Shown here in pieces: positions 19,903 through 28,324 of a stretch of 63,883 bases of DNA (its first letter is position 1; every line of letters begins with the position of its first letter). Made by a program: the position numbers and the translations under genes. Source of the stretch: JANXUF01 sp043747685 (GTDB lineage: Bacteria; Actinomycetota; Acidimicrobiia; Acidimicrobiales; Ilumatobacteraceae). The notes under the pieces are model-generated. The model saw only the letters and a program-made list of their open reading frames with translations. It ran no database searches and had not been told where the DNA came from. The stretch is from the NCBI GenBank assembly GCA_043747685.1, contig JAYTOR010000233.1:1-63883 (forward strand), in the 5' to 3' direction.

Positions 19903-21426
19903 TCAGATGACGAGCACGGGTGAGCCGACGACGAGCAAGTCCCATGCTGCGGCTGAATCGTCAGGCCGAAGCCGGAAACACCCGGACGAATCTCCGCGGG
20001 TCGCTTCCGCGCCGATCTGATCGGGCGGTTCGACATACTGTCCGGTTCCGCTGACAATTGGATCGAGGTGGAACCCGATCCTGCCACCTTGACGGCCACG
20101 GGTGAACGGCAGAAAGTTGTGCAGCACACAGCCTCTTCTGCACTGTCCCTCGTTAGAGGTTGTCGTCGAAACCCGGGCGTATACGTGATAAAAACCGGCA
20201 TCCGGCTGGGTGTTGTTGGCAGTGAACGGCATCGTCCGCACGAGCGACGGGCCGTTGCACAGGTACGAGATCTGCGCCTGCCTGTCGATCACCGCTCCGT
20301 GTCCCGTGATCGAGGCGCAGACAGTCTGATCGCCGGGCGGGGCCGGCAGCGGGGTCGGAGGCGACGGCGCTGCGGCACCGACCCAGCCACCCCAGCCGGA
20401 GAGCCCTGCCACCACGCTGATCGATGCAACCGACCCGTCCGAGGCGGCGACCCAAACGATCCATCGACCGTCGAGCGCCGCCGGATAGAGGCCGACAAAA
20501 CTCGTCAGCGGTGCGCCGGGCGGCGCTCCGAGCGTCGACCATGCGGACCAGCCAGATCCTACGCCCGGCGTCGCTGCGGCGTGCCAGAGTTGGTGATCGT
20601 TGCCGATGAGAAAGAGTTCCTGGTTGTGTTGCTGGTTCTGCCAGACCGCTATGTCACCTGCGACGCCTACCGCCGGTGCCGCCAGTGAACTCCAGCCGGA
20701 CCAGCCACTGCCGCTGCCCGGCGTGGAATAGTCGTGATAGACGACACCGTCGAGCCCGATGACGAAAAGTTCCTGATTGCCGACGCTGTTGCGTCCGGCG
20801 TGCACGTCGCCGACAACGCCGGCGTCCGGCCGGCCGAGTCCAGACCAGCCGGACCACCCGGATCCTCGACCCGGTGTGGCGAAGTCGTGGTACACGACGC
20901 CGTCGGAACCGAGCACGTAGAGCTCCTGGTTCGAAAAATAGTTCCTTCCGGCATGCACCTGTCCGACGATCGTGACCCCCACCGGCCGATCGAGCGAATC
21001 CCAGCCCGACCAACCGCCGCCGACACCGGGCGTCGAGTAGCTGTGGTAGACGTTGCCGTCGCTGCCAAGGACGTAGAGCTCTGGATTGTTCAGGTAGTTC
21101 ATCTCAGCGCCGACCTCGGCTGATGCTGCGCCAACTGACGGCCCACCGAGACTCGAAGCATCCGACCACGCCGCGCCTGTCCAATAGGTGTGCAAGATCT
21201 GGCCGCCCGACACCCAGAACTGTTCGGGGTTTCCCTGTGCACTGCGCACAAAGCTTCCGATGAAGTGATCGAGCGTGCCCGCCGTGCTCGCCGGAGTTGC
21301 GGACTCAGGAAGCGAAACTTTCGTTGCGGGTGTCGCCTCGGCCGAGCGGATCGACAAGGCGAGCGAAGCGGTTCCGATACATCCAACTGCGGCGAGCATC
21401 CTGAGAGCCCGACCCGCAAATGCCAT
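19903..21426 (-). CDS. Secreted beta-propeller (PLL-like) - L,D-transpeptidase fusion
   Basis: A 507-residue exported protein. A signal peptide (about 1-30, ending at AEA) is followed by four clear tandem units of about 51 residues (pattern NQELYVLGSDGVVYH...TPG.GSGWSGW) with a degenerate unit before and after: a PLL/tachylectin-like propeller that probably binds sugars. The C-terminal 130 residues resemble a YkuD L,D-transpeptidase domain, with C483 in SSGCFR where the family has SHGCxR. It would crosslink peptidoglycan or attach a ligand to it after binding the wall. The start is set at MAFAGRALRML, the start of the signal peptide. The catalytic histidine change makes activity uncertain. 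Confidence 0.8.
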   Translation of the reverse strand: MAFAGRALRMLAAVGCIGTASLALSIRSAEATPATKVSLPESATPASTAGTLDHFIGSFVRSAQGNPEQFWVSGGQILHTYWTGAAWSDASSLGGPSVGAASAEVGAEMNYLNNPELYVLGSDGNVYHSYSTPGVGGGWSGWDSLDRPVGVTIVGQVHAGRNYFSNQELYVLGSDGVVYHDFATPGRGSGWSGWSGLGRPDAGVVGDVHAGRNSVGNQELFVIGLDGVVYHDYSTPGSGSGWSGWSSLAAPAVGVAGDIAVWQNQQHNQELFLIGNDHQLWHAAATPGVGSGWSAWSTLGAPPGAPLTSFVGLYPAALDGRWIVWVAASDGSVASISVVAGLSGWGGWVGAAAPSPPTPLPAPPGDQTVCASITGHGAVIDRQAQISYLCNGPSLVRTMPFTANNTQPDAGFYHVYARVSTTTSNEGQCRRGCVLHNFLPFTRGRQGGRIGFHLDPIVSGTGQYVEPPDQIGAEATRGDSSGCFRLRPDDSAAAWDLLVVGSPVLVI

Positions 21427-21528
21427 AACCCCTGTATAGCTTGCGTCAGCGCCGGCACGCCACATCGCCGCTGCGCCGGAGTTTGCCGCTCGCTGGCGCA
21501 CGCCCCGAGCGCCGGGTGGCCGAGGCGG

Positions 21529-21534
21529 TAACGT
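21529..21534 (+). promoter_or_regulatory. -10 box (TAACGT) of a leaderless promoter
   Basis: TAACGT lies 6 nt before the ATG at 21541 of the amidase gene. Confidence 0.5.
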
Positions 21535-21540
21535 CCTCGC

Positions 21541-22962
21541 ATGGCGGATACACCGTGGCTCGGAGACAGTTGTTCATTGGTCGAGGCATTTCGTCGGGGT
21601 GAGCGAACCCCGTCAGAGGAATTGCGAGCGACCTACGCAGCCATCGATGCCAGCGAACTGAACGCCATCAGCTTCACCGATCGCGAATCGGCGCTGGCGG
21701 CAGCGGCAGCGGCCGACATCACCAAGCCGTTCGGCGGCGTTCCGATCGGCGTGAAGGAGCTCGATCACGTCGCCGGCTGGCCGGCGACGCATGCCTCTGT
21801 GCCGCTGCAGCACCTCAAAGCGTCGTACACCAATACCCACATAGCCCGCATCCGCGATCTCGGCGGCGCCGTGCTCGCCGCACAGACGACGGCGAGCGAG
21901 TTCGGTGGCGTCAACCTCACACGGACCGTCCTCCATGGCATCACCCGCAATCCGTGGGACCTCTCACGGACACCTGGCGGGTCGTCCGGGGGCACCGCTG
22001 CGGCGGTCGCAGGGGGTCTGGTGACGATCGCCACCGGCGGAGATGGGGGTGGGTCGATACGCATCCCTGCGGGCTTCACCGGCCTCTTCGGCCTGAAGTC
22101 GACATACGGCCGGATACCGCGCTGCCCCGGTGCCGACTACGGCAATATGACGGTGACCGTCGGGCCGCTCTCGCGATCGGTTCGTGACACGGCCAGGTGG
22201 TTCGACGTCTGCAACGGGTTCGACGCCCGCGATCCGCTGAGTCTGACGCGCGTCGACGGGTGGGAACGCGACCTCGGGACACATCTCGGCGAGCTCACCG
22301 GCAAGCGGGTAGCCATCGTCCCCGACTGGGGCGGCGCCACCGTGTCGCCGATCATGTGGGAGTTGCTCGAGGCAGCCGCCGAGGACCTCATCGGCGATGC
22401 AGGGCTCGTTCGCGTCGATGGTGTCGATACGAACCTGCCGCGCATGGGTGCCGCATGGTCGATCTCCGGAACCATCGCCATCGAGGCGGCACTCGGCGAG
22501 TACTGGCCGGACTGTGCCGACCAATTGACCCCGGAGATTCGAGCAGGGCTCGAACTCACGAGAGGCCAGTACGGCGTCGAGGCTCGCGCCAAGATCGAGC
22601 GGCGTCGTGTCGAACTCAACGAGGCGATGGCCCGGATCTTCGACGTCGCTCAAGGCGGACTCGATTTCGTCATCACCGCCAGCAACCCCGACATCGCCTT
22701 TGCCGCAGAGGGTCCACTGCCGAGCGTCTTCGGCGGGATCAAAGCAGGCGGGGCGAACAACGGACGACTGACGTTCCCGTGCAATCTCCACGGCAATCCC
22801 GGTGCCTCGATCCCAGCCGGCGAGGTCGACGGACTGCCGATCGGGCTGCAGGTCGTCGGGCGCCACTTCTCCGAGCCGCTGCTGCTCGATCTGGCCCTGC
22901 TGGCGGAGCGGAATCGTCCGTGGCCATTGGTCGCGCCGCAGCATGGCGCTGGTCGATCGTGA
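21541..22962 (+). CDS. Amidase-signature family enzyme
   Basis: A 473-residue amidase. The Ser-cisSer-Lys triad is visible: K72 in GVKELDH, S148 in the GGSSGG loop (146-151) and the nucleophile S172 in GGSIRIPA. The family hydrolyses amide bonds of diverse small molecules. It is too divergent in context to be GatA (no gatB or gatC nearby), so it is likely catabolic or biosynthetic with an unknown substrate. The start is supported by a TAACGT box 6 nt upstream. It is divergent from the propeller-L,D-transpeptidase gene and followed by an MFS transporter. Confidence 0.92.
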   Translation: MADTPWLGDSCSLVEAFRRGERTPSEELRATYAAIDASELNAISFTDRESALAAAAAADITKPFGGVPIGVKELDHVAGWPATHASVPLQHLKASYTNTHIARIRDLGGAVLAAQTTASEFGGVNLTRTVLHGITRNPWDLSRTPGGSSGGTAAAVAGGLVTIATGGDGGGSIRIPAGFTGLFGLKSTYGRIPRCPGADYGNMTVTVGPLSRSVRDTARWFDVCNGFDARDPLSLTRVDGWERDLGTHLGELTGKRVAIVPDWGGATVSPIMWELLEAAAEDLIGDAGLVRVDGVDTNLPRMGAAWSISGTIAIEAALGEYWPDCADQLTPEIRAGLELTRGQYGVEARAKIERRRVELNEAMARIFDVAQGGLDFVITASNPDIAFAAEGPLPSVFGGIKAGGANNGRLTFPCNLHGNPGASIPAGEVDGLPIGLQVVGRHFSEPLLLDLALLAERNRPWPLVAPQHGAGRS

Positions 22963-23021
22963 CACTGCGCATGACCGAATAGTTTCATAAGAGTTAGCTT
23001 GTCTAATTCGAGCCGGCGACC

Positions 23022-23027
23022 TAGCCT
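23022..23027 (+). promoter_or_regulatory. -10 box (TAGCCT) deciding the MFS start
   Basis: TAGCCT lies 7 nt before ATG 23035. It argues against the in-frame TTG at 22999. Confidence 0.5.
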
Positions 23028-23034
23028 GGACCGG

Positions 23035-24405
23035 ATGGTGGTGAGCGAAAAGGATCACGGGGCAGCGCTCGCTGCTGTGAGCCCGCAGCAGCGGCTGCTC
23101 GCCGCCGGGCTCGTGTTGACAGTCTTCATCAGCGCATTCGAATCGACCGCAGTGATCACCGCACTGCCGACGATCGCCGACGAACTGCATGGACGATCGC
23201 TCTACGGAACCGTGTTCGCCGTCAGCCTGTTGGCGACTCTGGTGGCCATCGTGACCGCCGGAGAATACGCGGACCGCAAGGGCCCGGCAACGCCGTTCGT
23301 CGCCGCCGCCATCCTTTTCGTCAGTGGTCTGATCGTCGCCGCCACCGCCAGCACGATGATCCAGGTCGTCGGGGGGCGCTTTCTGCAGGGGCTCGGCATC
23401 GGCGGCTTCAGCTCGCTCGCCTATGTGACCGTCAGCCGAGGGTTTCCTGCGGAACGGCGACCGACGATGTATGCCGTGCTGTCTGCAGGTTGGGTACTGC
23501 CGAGTCTCGTCGCCCCGCTGCTCGCCGGCTGGATCACCGAGCGCTTCGGATGGGAGTGGGTCTTCCTGACGATGATCCCGGTTCCGATCATCGCCGGTCT
23601 CGTCGTCGTTCCGAAATTGCGAGCGCTGCCGCCCGAACCACAAACGACACGTCCGCCGACCCGGCTGCCACTGGCCATCGTCCTGACGATCGGCGCAGGC
23701 GCGGTACTTGCCGGCGTACAGATCCGTCCCGTGGTCCTCGGCGCTGTGGTTGCCGGCGTCGGCATTGCCGTTGCCACCAGACCACTCCGCATGCTGATGC
23801 CGGCCGGCACCTTCCGGGCTCGACGCGGCCTGCCCTCCGTCGTCGCTTGTCGCCTGCTGGCAACGATGGCGTTCCTCGGCGTCGACAGCTTCATTCCACT
23901 GGCTGCTGATCGCATCCATCACGCGACACCGACGATCCAGGGGTTCGTCATCGTCGGTTCCGCACTCACCTGGACGGCAGCCCAGGCCATCTCTGCCCGT
24001 CTCAACGGCAGGATCTCACCGTCAAAACTGACACGCACGGGGTTTCTGCTCCTCGCCGCCGGCGCACTGCTCGTGATTCCCGTCGTCCATCAGACCTGGC
24101 CGTTGTGGGCGACGTTCTTCTCGTGGGCGGTCGGCGGCTTCGGGATGGGCATGCTGTTCAACCCGACGACGGTCGTGGCAATGTCGTCGGCAGCATCTGG
24201 CGAAGAGGGTCTCGTGAGCAGCCAGGTCAATATCGCCGATTCACTCGGCTTCGCCGCCATTTCGACGCTCGGCGGTGCCATCGTCGCCATCACCGAACAC
24301 ACGTCACTGCAACTTGCTCCCGCACTGATCGGCCTGTTCACTGTCGCCATCGTGCTCGCATTGCTCGGAGCGGTGACGGCGGGGCGGATCAGCCCCGAGC
24401 GATAG
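23035..24405 (+). CDS. Major facilitator superfamily transporter
   Basis: A 456-residue membrane protein with about twelve hydrophobic helices. FESTAVITALPTIADEL in helix 1 and the loop GEYADRKGPATPF (motif A variant) are typical of drug:proton antiporters of the MFS, as is the GRFLQGLGIGGFSS helix. It probably exports a small toxic compound or metabolite. The start is set by the TAGCCT box 7 nt upstream. Its 3' end overlaps the 3' end of the convergent psuG by 17 bp. Confidence 0.9.
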   Translation: MVVSEKDHGAALAAVSPQQRLLAAGLVLTVFISAFESTAVITALPTIADELHGRSLYGTVFAVSLLATLVAIVTAGEYADRKGPATPFVAAAILFVSGLIVAATASTMIQVVGGRFLQGLGIGGFSSLAYVTVSRGFPAERRPTMYAVLSAGWVLPSLVAPLLAGWITERFGWEWVFLTMIPVPIIAGLVVVPKLRALPPEPQTTRPPTRLPLAIVLTIGAGAVLAGVQIRPVVLGAVVAGVGIAVATRPLRMLMPAGTFRARRGLPSVVACRLLATMAFLGVDSFIPLAADRIHHATPTIQGFVIVGSALTWTAAQAISARLNGRISPSKLTRTGFLLLAAGALLVIPVVHQTWPLWATFFSWAVGGFGMGMLFNPTTVVAMSSAASGEEGLVSSQVNIADSLGFAAISTLGGAIVAITEHTSLQLAPALIGLFTVAIVLALLGAVTAGRISPER

Positions 24406-25291
24406 CGACGGCAATCTGCGCGGCGACCGCAGCGTTGTTCGTCGCCAGCGCGAGGTTCGCCGGGATGCTGCGGCCTTCCGTCGCAGCGGCGATCCGCCCG
24501 AGGACGAACGGCGTCACGGCCGCCCCGTGGATACTCGTCCGCGCGGCGTCGCTGAGTGCACCATCGAGCACCGAAGCGAGTTCATCGGAAGGCAGTTCGT
24601 CGGCGACCGGGATCGGCACGGTCACCAGTACGCCGGTTTCCGCACGGCTACGGTTGGCCAGGATCGCAGCCACAGTTGCAGCGTCTTCGACTCGATGCGG
24701 GACGAGCACACCGGACGATCGTGTATAGAACGCCGGAAACCAATCGTGCTGCCACCCCAGCACTGCGACGCCGGCAGTCTCGAGGTATTCCAGCGTCCTC
24801 GGAAGATCGAGAAATGCCTTCGCCCCAGCACAGACCGTGACCACAGGATGATTGGCAATGGCGCCGAGGTCTGCGGAGATGTCGCCGGTCAGTTCTGATC
24901 CCCGATGAACCCCGCCGATCCCGCCGGTGGCGAACACGCTGATGCCCGCAGCGTGTGCGAGCGCACATGATGCCGACACCGTTGTCGCCGCGAAATCCCA
25001 CCGTTGGGCGATCGCGACCGGCACGTCGCGCTCCGCTGCCTTCCGCGCCGTGCCGAGGATGCGCTCGTGCTCCGACGCGAGGAGGCCAACCCTGGCAACC
25101 CCGTCCAACACCGCGGTGATCGCCGGAACCGCCCCGCCTTCACGAATCGTCGACAGGCATGCGTCGAGCGCCTCCCGATTGACCGGCGACGGCAACCCGA
25201 GGTTGGAAAAGATGGTTGTCTCCAAGGCGACAATCGGTCGCTGGTGAGCGACGGCATCTGCGACTTCAGGGCTGAGGACCGGCTGTAACAC
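24389..25291 (-). CDS. psuG: Pseudouridine-5'-phosphate glycosidase
   Basis: A 300-residue PsuG/IndA-family enzyme that splits pseudouridine 5'-phosphate into uracil and ribose 5-phosphate (reversibly). Typical motifs are VALETTIFSNLGLPSPVN, SASCALAHAAGISVFATGGIGGVHRG, SADLGAIANHPVVTVCAGAKAFLD and FYTRSSG. The frame stays open upstream but runs into the antisense of the next gene, so the GTG at 25291 (giving the normal family length) is chosen; CATCCT 6 nt upstream is a weak leaderless -10. No psuK kinase gene is adjacent. The stop region overlaps the MFS gene on the other strand by 17 bp. Confidence 0.92.
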   Translation of the reverse strand: MLQPVLSPEVADAVAHQRPIVALETTIFSNLGLPSPVNREALDACLSTIREGGAVPAITAVLDGVARVGLLASEHERILGTARKAAERDVPVAIAQRWDFAATTVSASCALAHAAGISVFATGGIGGVHRGSELTGDISADLGAIANHPVVTVCAGAKAFLDLPRTLEYLETAGVAVLGWQHDWFPAFYTRSSGVLVPHRVEDAATVAAILANRSRAETGVLVTVPIPVADELPSDELASVLDGALSDAARTSIHGAAVTPFVLGRIAAATEGRSIPANLALATNNAAVAAQIAVAIARG

Positions 25292-25361
25292 GGAATGAGG
25301 ATGCCAGTGAAGCGCCCGATACGCACGCGGTGCGCAATGAGACACATGACTCGGGCCCCAT

Positions 25362-26618
25362 TCAGGCGCGGTCGAACCGCGAGACGACTTCGATATGCGG
25401 CGTCTGCGGGAACGGGTCGAGCACCAGCGAGCCGCGGTGCTGATAGCCGACCGCACCGAGGAGCCGGGAATCGCGCGCCAGCGAGACCGGATCGCAGCTG
25501 ACGAGCACCAGCCTGTCGCAGGCGGTCGCCGCAACTGCGGCGACACCCATCTTGTCGAGCCCGGGCCTCGACGGGTCGGCGATCACGAGCGAGGCCCTCG
25601 TCGGTGACCACTGCTCGACGCGGCCTTCGACGACGATCGCTTGGCGATCAGCGAGGTTGAACCGAGCGTCGGCGCACGACGAAGCCGATGATTCGACGAC
25701 GACCACCGCACGATCGTGCGGCGCAACCGTTGTGGCGAACAGCCCGACACCACCGTACAAGTCGATGATCGGCCCGTCCTCTGCGGTCACGAATTCCCCT
25801 CCGGCATCGGCAACCGCATTGATGATCGCCTCTGCGGACTCGGGTGACGACTGGAAGAAGGAGCGGGCAGAGACGCGTAGACGATGACCGCCGATGACCT
25901 CGGTGATACTCGCGTCCTCACCGACGAGCAGATCATCGGGAAGACTGACATCACTGCGCAGTTCGGTGTTGCGCCACCAGATCATCCGCTCACCAGTGCG
26001 CGCACCGACGCGCAGCGAGACCTCTGCCGACCGGCCCCGCTCTGCTCGACCGAATGCCGGCGGTGCCGCAGTGGTCGGCACGAATCGCAGCGCGTCGAGC
26101 AGCTCATCGATCGACGGATGGGCGACGAGACAGTCGTCGACGGTGACGATGGCGTTGGAGCGCGCCGCCCGGAAACCGATCCTGCCGTCTACGCCCACGC
26201 CGAGTCGCAACGTCGTCCTGAAGCGCTCTGCCGGCAATTCGACGCCGAGGTAGACCTCTGCATGCTTGAGGCCCGCCGTGCGCCGAAGAGCATCGACGAC
26301 GATCAGACGTTTGAGTTCGTGTTGCGCAGCGGGATCGATGTGCTGCCAGCTGCACCCGCCACACCCGGCATCGACATACGGGCACGGGGGCTCGATCCGG
26401 TCAACCGATGCGTCGATCACCTCGATTGTTCGTGCCTTGACGAAGTCCTTCTTCACCGAAACGACTTCTGCCAGCACCGTCTCGCCGGGCAGCGCGCCTT
26501 CGACGAACACGACCCGCCCGTCGTCGCCACGAGCCATCGCCGCTCCGCCTGCAACGATCCGGTCTGGCCGCAACTCGATTCGGTCGCCGGAAACTGGAGA
26601 CGCAACGAGGCTGGCCAC
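25362..26618 (-). CDS. TrmA/RlmD-family RNA (uracil-5-)-methyltransferase
   Basis: A 418-residue RNA m5U methyltransferase. An N-terminal TRAM domain (about 8-70) binds RNA. An iron-sulfur cluster is indicated by C79, C86, C89 (CPYVDAGCGGCSW) and C163 (VDDCLVAHP). The SAM loop is DLYGGVGLFA. The nucleophile is the cysteine of LVSCDPVSLARD, and the C-terminal PHIEVV holds the conserved general-base glutamate. It probably methylates 23S rRNA or tRNA; which one cannot be decided. The GTG start has TAACGT 8 nt upstream. It is divergent from rpe, both genes apparently leaderless. Confidence 0.92.
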   Translation of the reverse strand: MASLVASPVSGDRIELRPDRIVAGGAAMARGDDGRVVFVEGALPGETVLAEVVSVKKDFVKARTIEVIDASVDRIEPPCPYVDAGCGGCSWQHIDPAAQHELKRLIVVDALRRTAGLKHAEVYLGVELPAERFRTTLRLGVGVDGRIGFRAARSNAIVTVDDCLVAHPSIDELLDALRFVPTTAAPPAFGRAERGRSAEVSLRVGARTGERMIWWRNTELRSDVSLPDDLLVGEDASITEVIGGHRLRVSARSFFQSSPESAEAIINAVADAGGEFVTAEDGPIIDLYGGVGLFATTVAPHDRAVVVVESSASSCADARFNLADRQAIVVEGRVEQWSPTRASLVIADPSRPGLDKMGVAAVAATACDRLVLVSCDPVSLARDSRLLGAVGYQHRGSLVLDPFPQTPHIEVVSRFDRA

Positions 26619-26626
26619 GACGAGCG

Positions 26627-26632
26627 ACGTTA
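26627..26632 (-). promoter_or_regulatory. -10 box (TAACGT) of a leaderless promoter
   Basis: On the minus strand TAACGT lies 8 nt before GTG 26618 of the TrmA-family gene. Confidence 0.5.
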
Positions 26633-26687
26633 CCGGGCGGCGACCGACGTGTCACCCGATTGCGTCCGTGGCAGCCATCCCAACCGT

Positions 26688-26693
26688 TAGCGT
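26688..26693 (+). promoter_or_regulatory. -10 box (TAGCGT) deciding the rpe GTG start
   Basis: TAGCGT lies 7 nt before GTG 26701, so rpe starts there although the frame is open far upstream. Confidence 0.55.
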
Positions 26694-26700
26694 CGCCATC

Positions 26701-27381
26701 GTGACCCGACCGATCGAGATCGCCCCGTCCGTGTTGCCGGCTGACTTCGCCCGTCTCGGCGACGGGATCGCCGCGCTCGAGGCCGCAGGGACCGACCGTA
26801 TCCAATGGGACATCATGGACGGCCAGTTCGTACCGAACATCACCGTCGGACCGGACACTGTCGCCTCGTGCCGCGGCTACACGTCGCTTCCATTCGAGGC
26901 ACACCTGATGATCTATCGACCCGAGACGCTGGCGAAGGAGTTCATCGCCGCCGGCTGCACCCGCCTGATCGTGCATGCTGAAGCGTGCACGCACCTGCAT
27001 CGCACGCTCGGGGTCATACGTGAACTCGGTGCCACAGCGGGCGTCGCGCTCAATCCGGCAACGCCGATCAGCGCTGTTGAGCACGTACTCGACCTCGTCG
27101 ACCTCATCCTCGTGATGACGGTCAATCCCGGGTTCGGCGGGCAGCAGTACATCGCCACGATGGAACCGAAGATCCGTCAGATGGCCGCGCTGCTCGAGGC
27201 CACAGGACGACGTGACGACATCGACCTGGAGATCGACGGTGGCGTGTCGTCGAAGACGATCGCCGGCGCCGCCGCGGCCGGTGCGAACGTTTTCGTCGCC
27301 GGCTCGGCACTGTTCAAACATGCCGAGGGCCTGAGGGCTGCGGCGAGCGAACTGCGCTCGATCGCCGAGGCTCATCGCTGA
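26701..27381 (+). CDS. rpe: Ribulose-phosphate 3-epimerase
   Basis: A 226-residue TIM-barrel enzyme interconverting ribulose 5-phosphate and xylulose 5-phosphate in the pentose phosphate pathway. Family motifs are IAPSVLPADFARLG at the start, WDIMDGQFVPNITVGP (metal-binding His replaced by Gln-Phe context as in many members, catalytic Asp present), EAHLMIYRPE, LVMTVNPGFGGQQ and LEIDGGVS. The GTG start gives the normal family length and has a TAGCGT box 7 nt upstream; the longer open frame overlaps the divergent methyltransferase. Its stop abuts the stop of the next, convergent gene with no gap. Confidence 0.95.
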   Translation: MTRPIEIAPSVLPADFARLGDGIAALEAAGTDRIQWDIMDGQFVPNITVGPDTVASCRGYTSLPFEAHLMIYRPETLAKEFIAAGCTRLIVHAEACTHLHRTLGVIRELGATAGVALNPATPISAVEHVLDLVDLILVMTVNPGFGGQQYIATMEPKIRQMAALLEATGRRDDIDLEIDGGVSSKTIAGAAAAGANVFVAGSALFKHAEGLRAAASELRSIAEAHR

Positions 27382-28287
27382 TCAGGAGTGCGAGACCAGC
27401 TCGTCGTCGGAATTCGTCGCACGTCGCGGGTTCACTGCAGCAGGCGAACCGGGCTTGGCGAACGCCGCGTTCTGCGCTCGTCTGGCCGCCTTCAGCCGCT
27501 TGCTGCGGGCTCGGGACTTCTGCAGGCTGTAGCGAAACCGCCGCACCCACTGCCACATCACCACGCCGAAGTGCTTGAGAAGAACAAACGCCAGCAAGAC
27601 CGCAAAGATCGCAGCGGTCGGCTTGGCAAATGCCAGCGCGATATCTTTCTTGTCGGCCTTGAACCGCGACAGCATCCCTGTGTCGACGGCCTTGCCATCC
27701 ACTTCCGTCGTGATGATCGTGTCGACGACCTTCGGGCAATTGTTCGGTTTGTCATCGACACCGATGACTTGGTTGCCGCCGAACATCGCGGGCTGGATCT
27801 TCAGCTTGGAGACGAGTTTGCCTGTCACCGGGTCGGCGGCGACCGCAGCAACGTAGGTGTGGTTCAACAGCAGGAATTGCTTGTCGGCACCGAAGTTGAT
27901 GTCGATCTGTCTGCCGTTGCCGAACCCGTCGATCGAGCCGGATCGCACGCTGTCGACATTAAATCGGGTCGTCGTGGCCAGACGCGGGTCGGTATTCGCC
28001 TTGCCGTTCCTGATCGGACCATCCATCAACGCAAAGGTGACGATGACGACGGCCTGAGGCACGATCAGCGGGTCACAGCCGACCGGAATCGTCGGGGTGA
28101 CGGTGGCTGGCACCGTCGGAACGTCGAGATTCACCGGCGTCGAATCGGTCGGATCCCCGTTCTCGCCGTTGACATCGCCAGTCGACGGAGTCGAGTTCGA
28201 TGAGCCGGAGTCCTGAGCGATGGCCCTCCCCGGTCCGCTCGCCAGCAGCACAGCGCTGAGCAGCATGACAAAGAGAATTCGGCGCAC
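27382..28287 (-). CDS. Secreted, membrane-anchored hypothetical protein
   Basis: A 301-residue protein I cannot assign. It has a signal peptide (1-24, cut after AIA), a Ser/Thr/Pro-rich linker (25-65), an extracytoplasmic domain of about 150 residues with two cysteines (VGCDPLIVPQAVVIVTFALMD and NNCPKV) that may form a disulfide, then a membrane helix (about 226-246, PTAAIFAVLLAFVLLKHFGVV) and a strongly basic cytoplasmic tail rich in Arg/Lys. This sign-in, sign-out layout suggests an envelope protein whose tail sits at the membrane or nucleoid. The GTG start has TAGCGT 7 nt upstream. Confidence 0.75.
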   Translation of the reverse strand: MRRILFVMLLSAVLLASGPGRAIAQDSGSSNSTPSTGDVNGENGDPTDSTPVNLDVPTVPATVTPTIPVGCDPLIVPQAVVIVTFALMDGPIRNGKANTDPRLATTTRFNVDSVRSGSIDGFGNGRQIDINFGADKQFLLLNHTYVAAVAADPVTGKLVSKLKIQPAMFGGNQVIGVDDKPNNCPKVVDTIITTEVDGKAVDTGMLSRFKADKKDIALAFAKPTAAIFAVLLAFVLLKHFGVVMWQWVRRFRYSLQKSRARSKRLKAARRAQNAAFAKPGSPAAVNPRRATNSDDELVSHS

Positions 28288-28294
28288 CTCCTCG

Positions 28295-28300
28295 ACGCTA
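28295..28300 (-). promoter_or_regulatory. -10 box (TAGCGT) of a leaderless promoter
   Basis: On the minus strand TAGCGT lies 7 nt before GTG 28287. GAGGAG within the spacer could instead be a ribosome binding site for a later start, but none is in frame nearby. Confidence 0.45.
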
Positions 28301-28324
28301 GTGCGCGCAGGTCGTTGACGTCAG

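Noticed and set aside
25292..25546. An N-terminal extension of psuG
   Set aside because: It is rich in Arg/Ser with no similarity to the family, and it is a shifted-frame reading of the upstream RNA methyltransferase gene.
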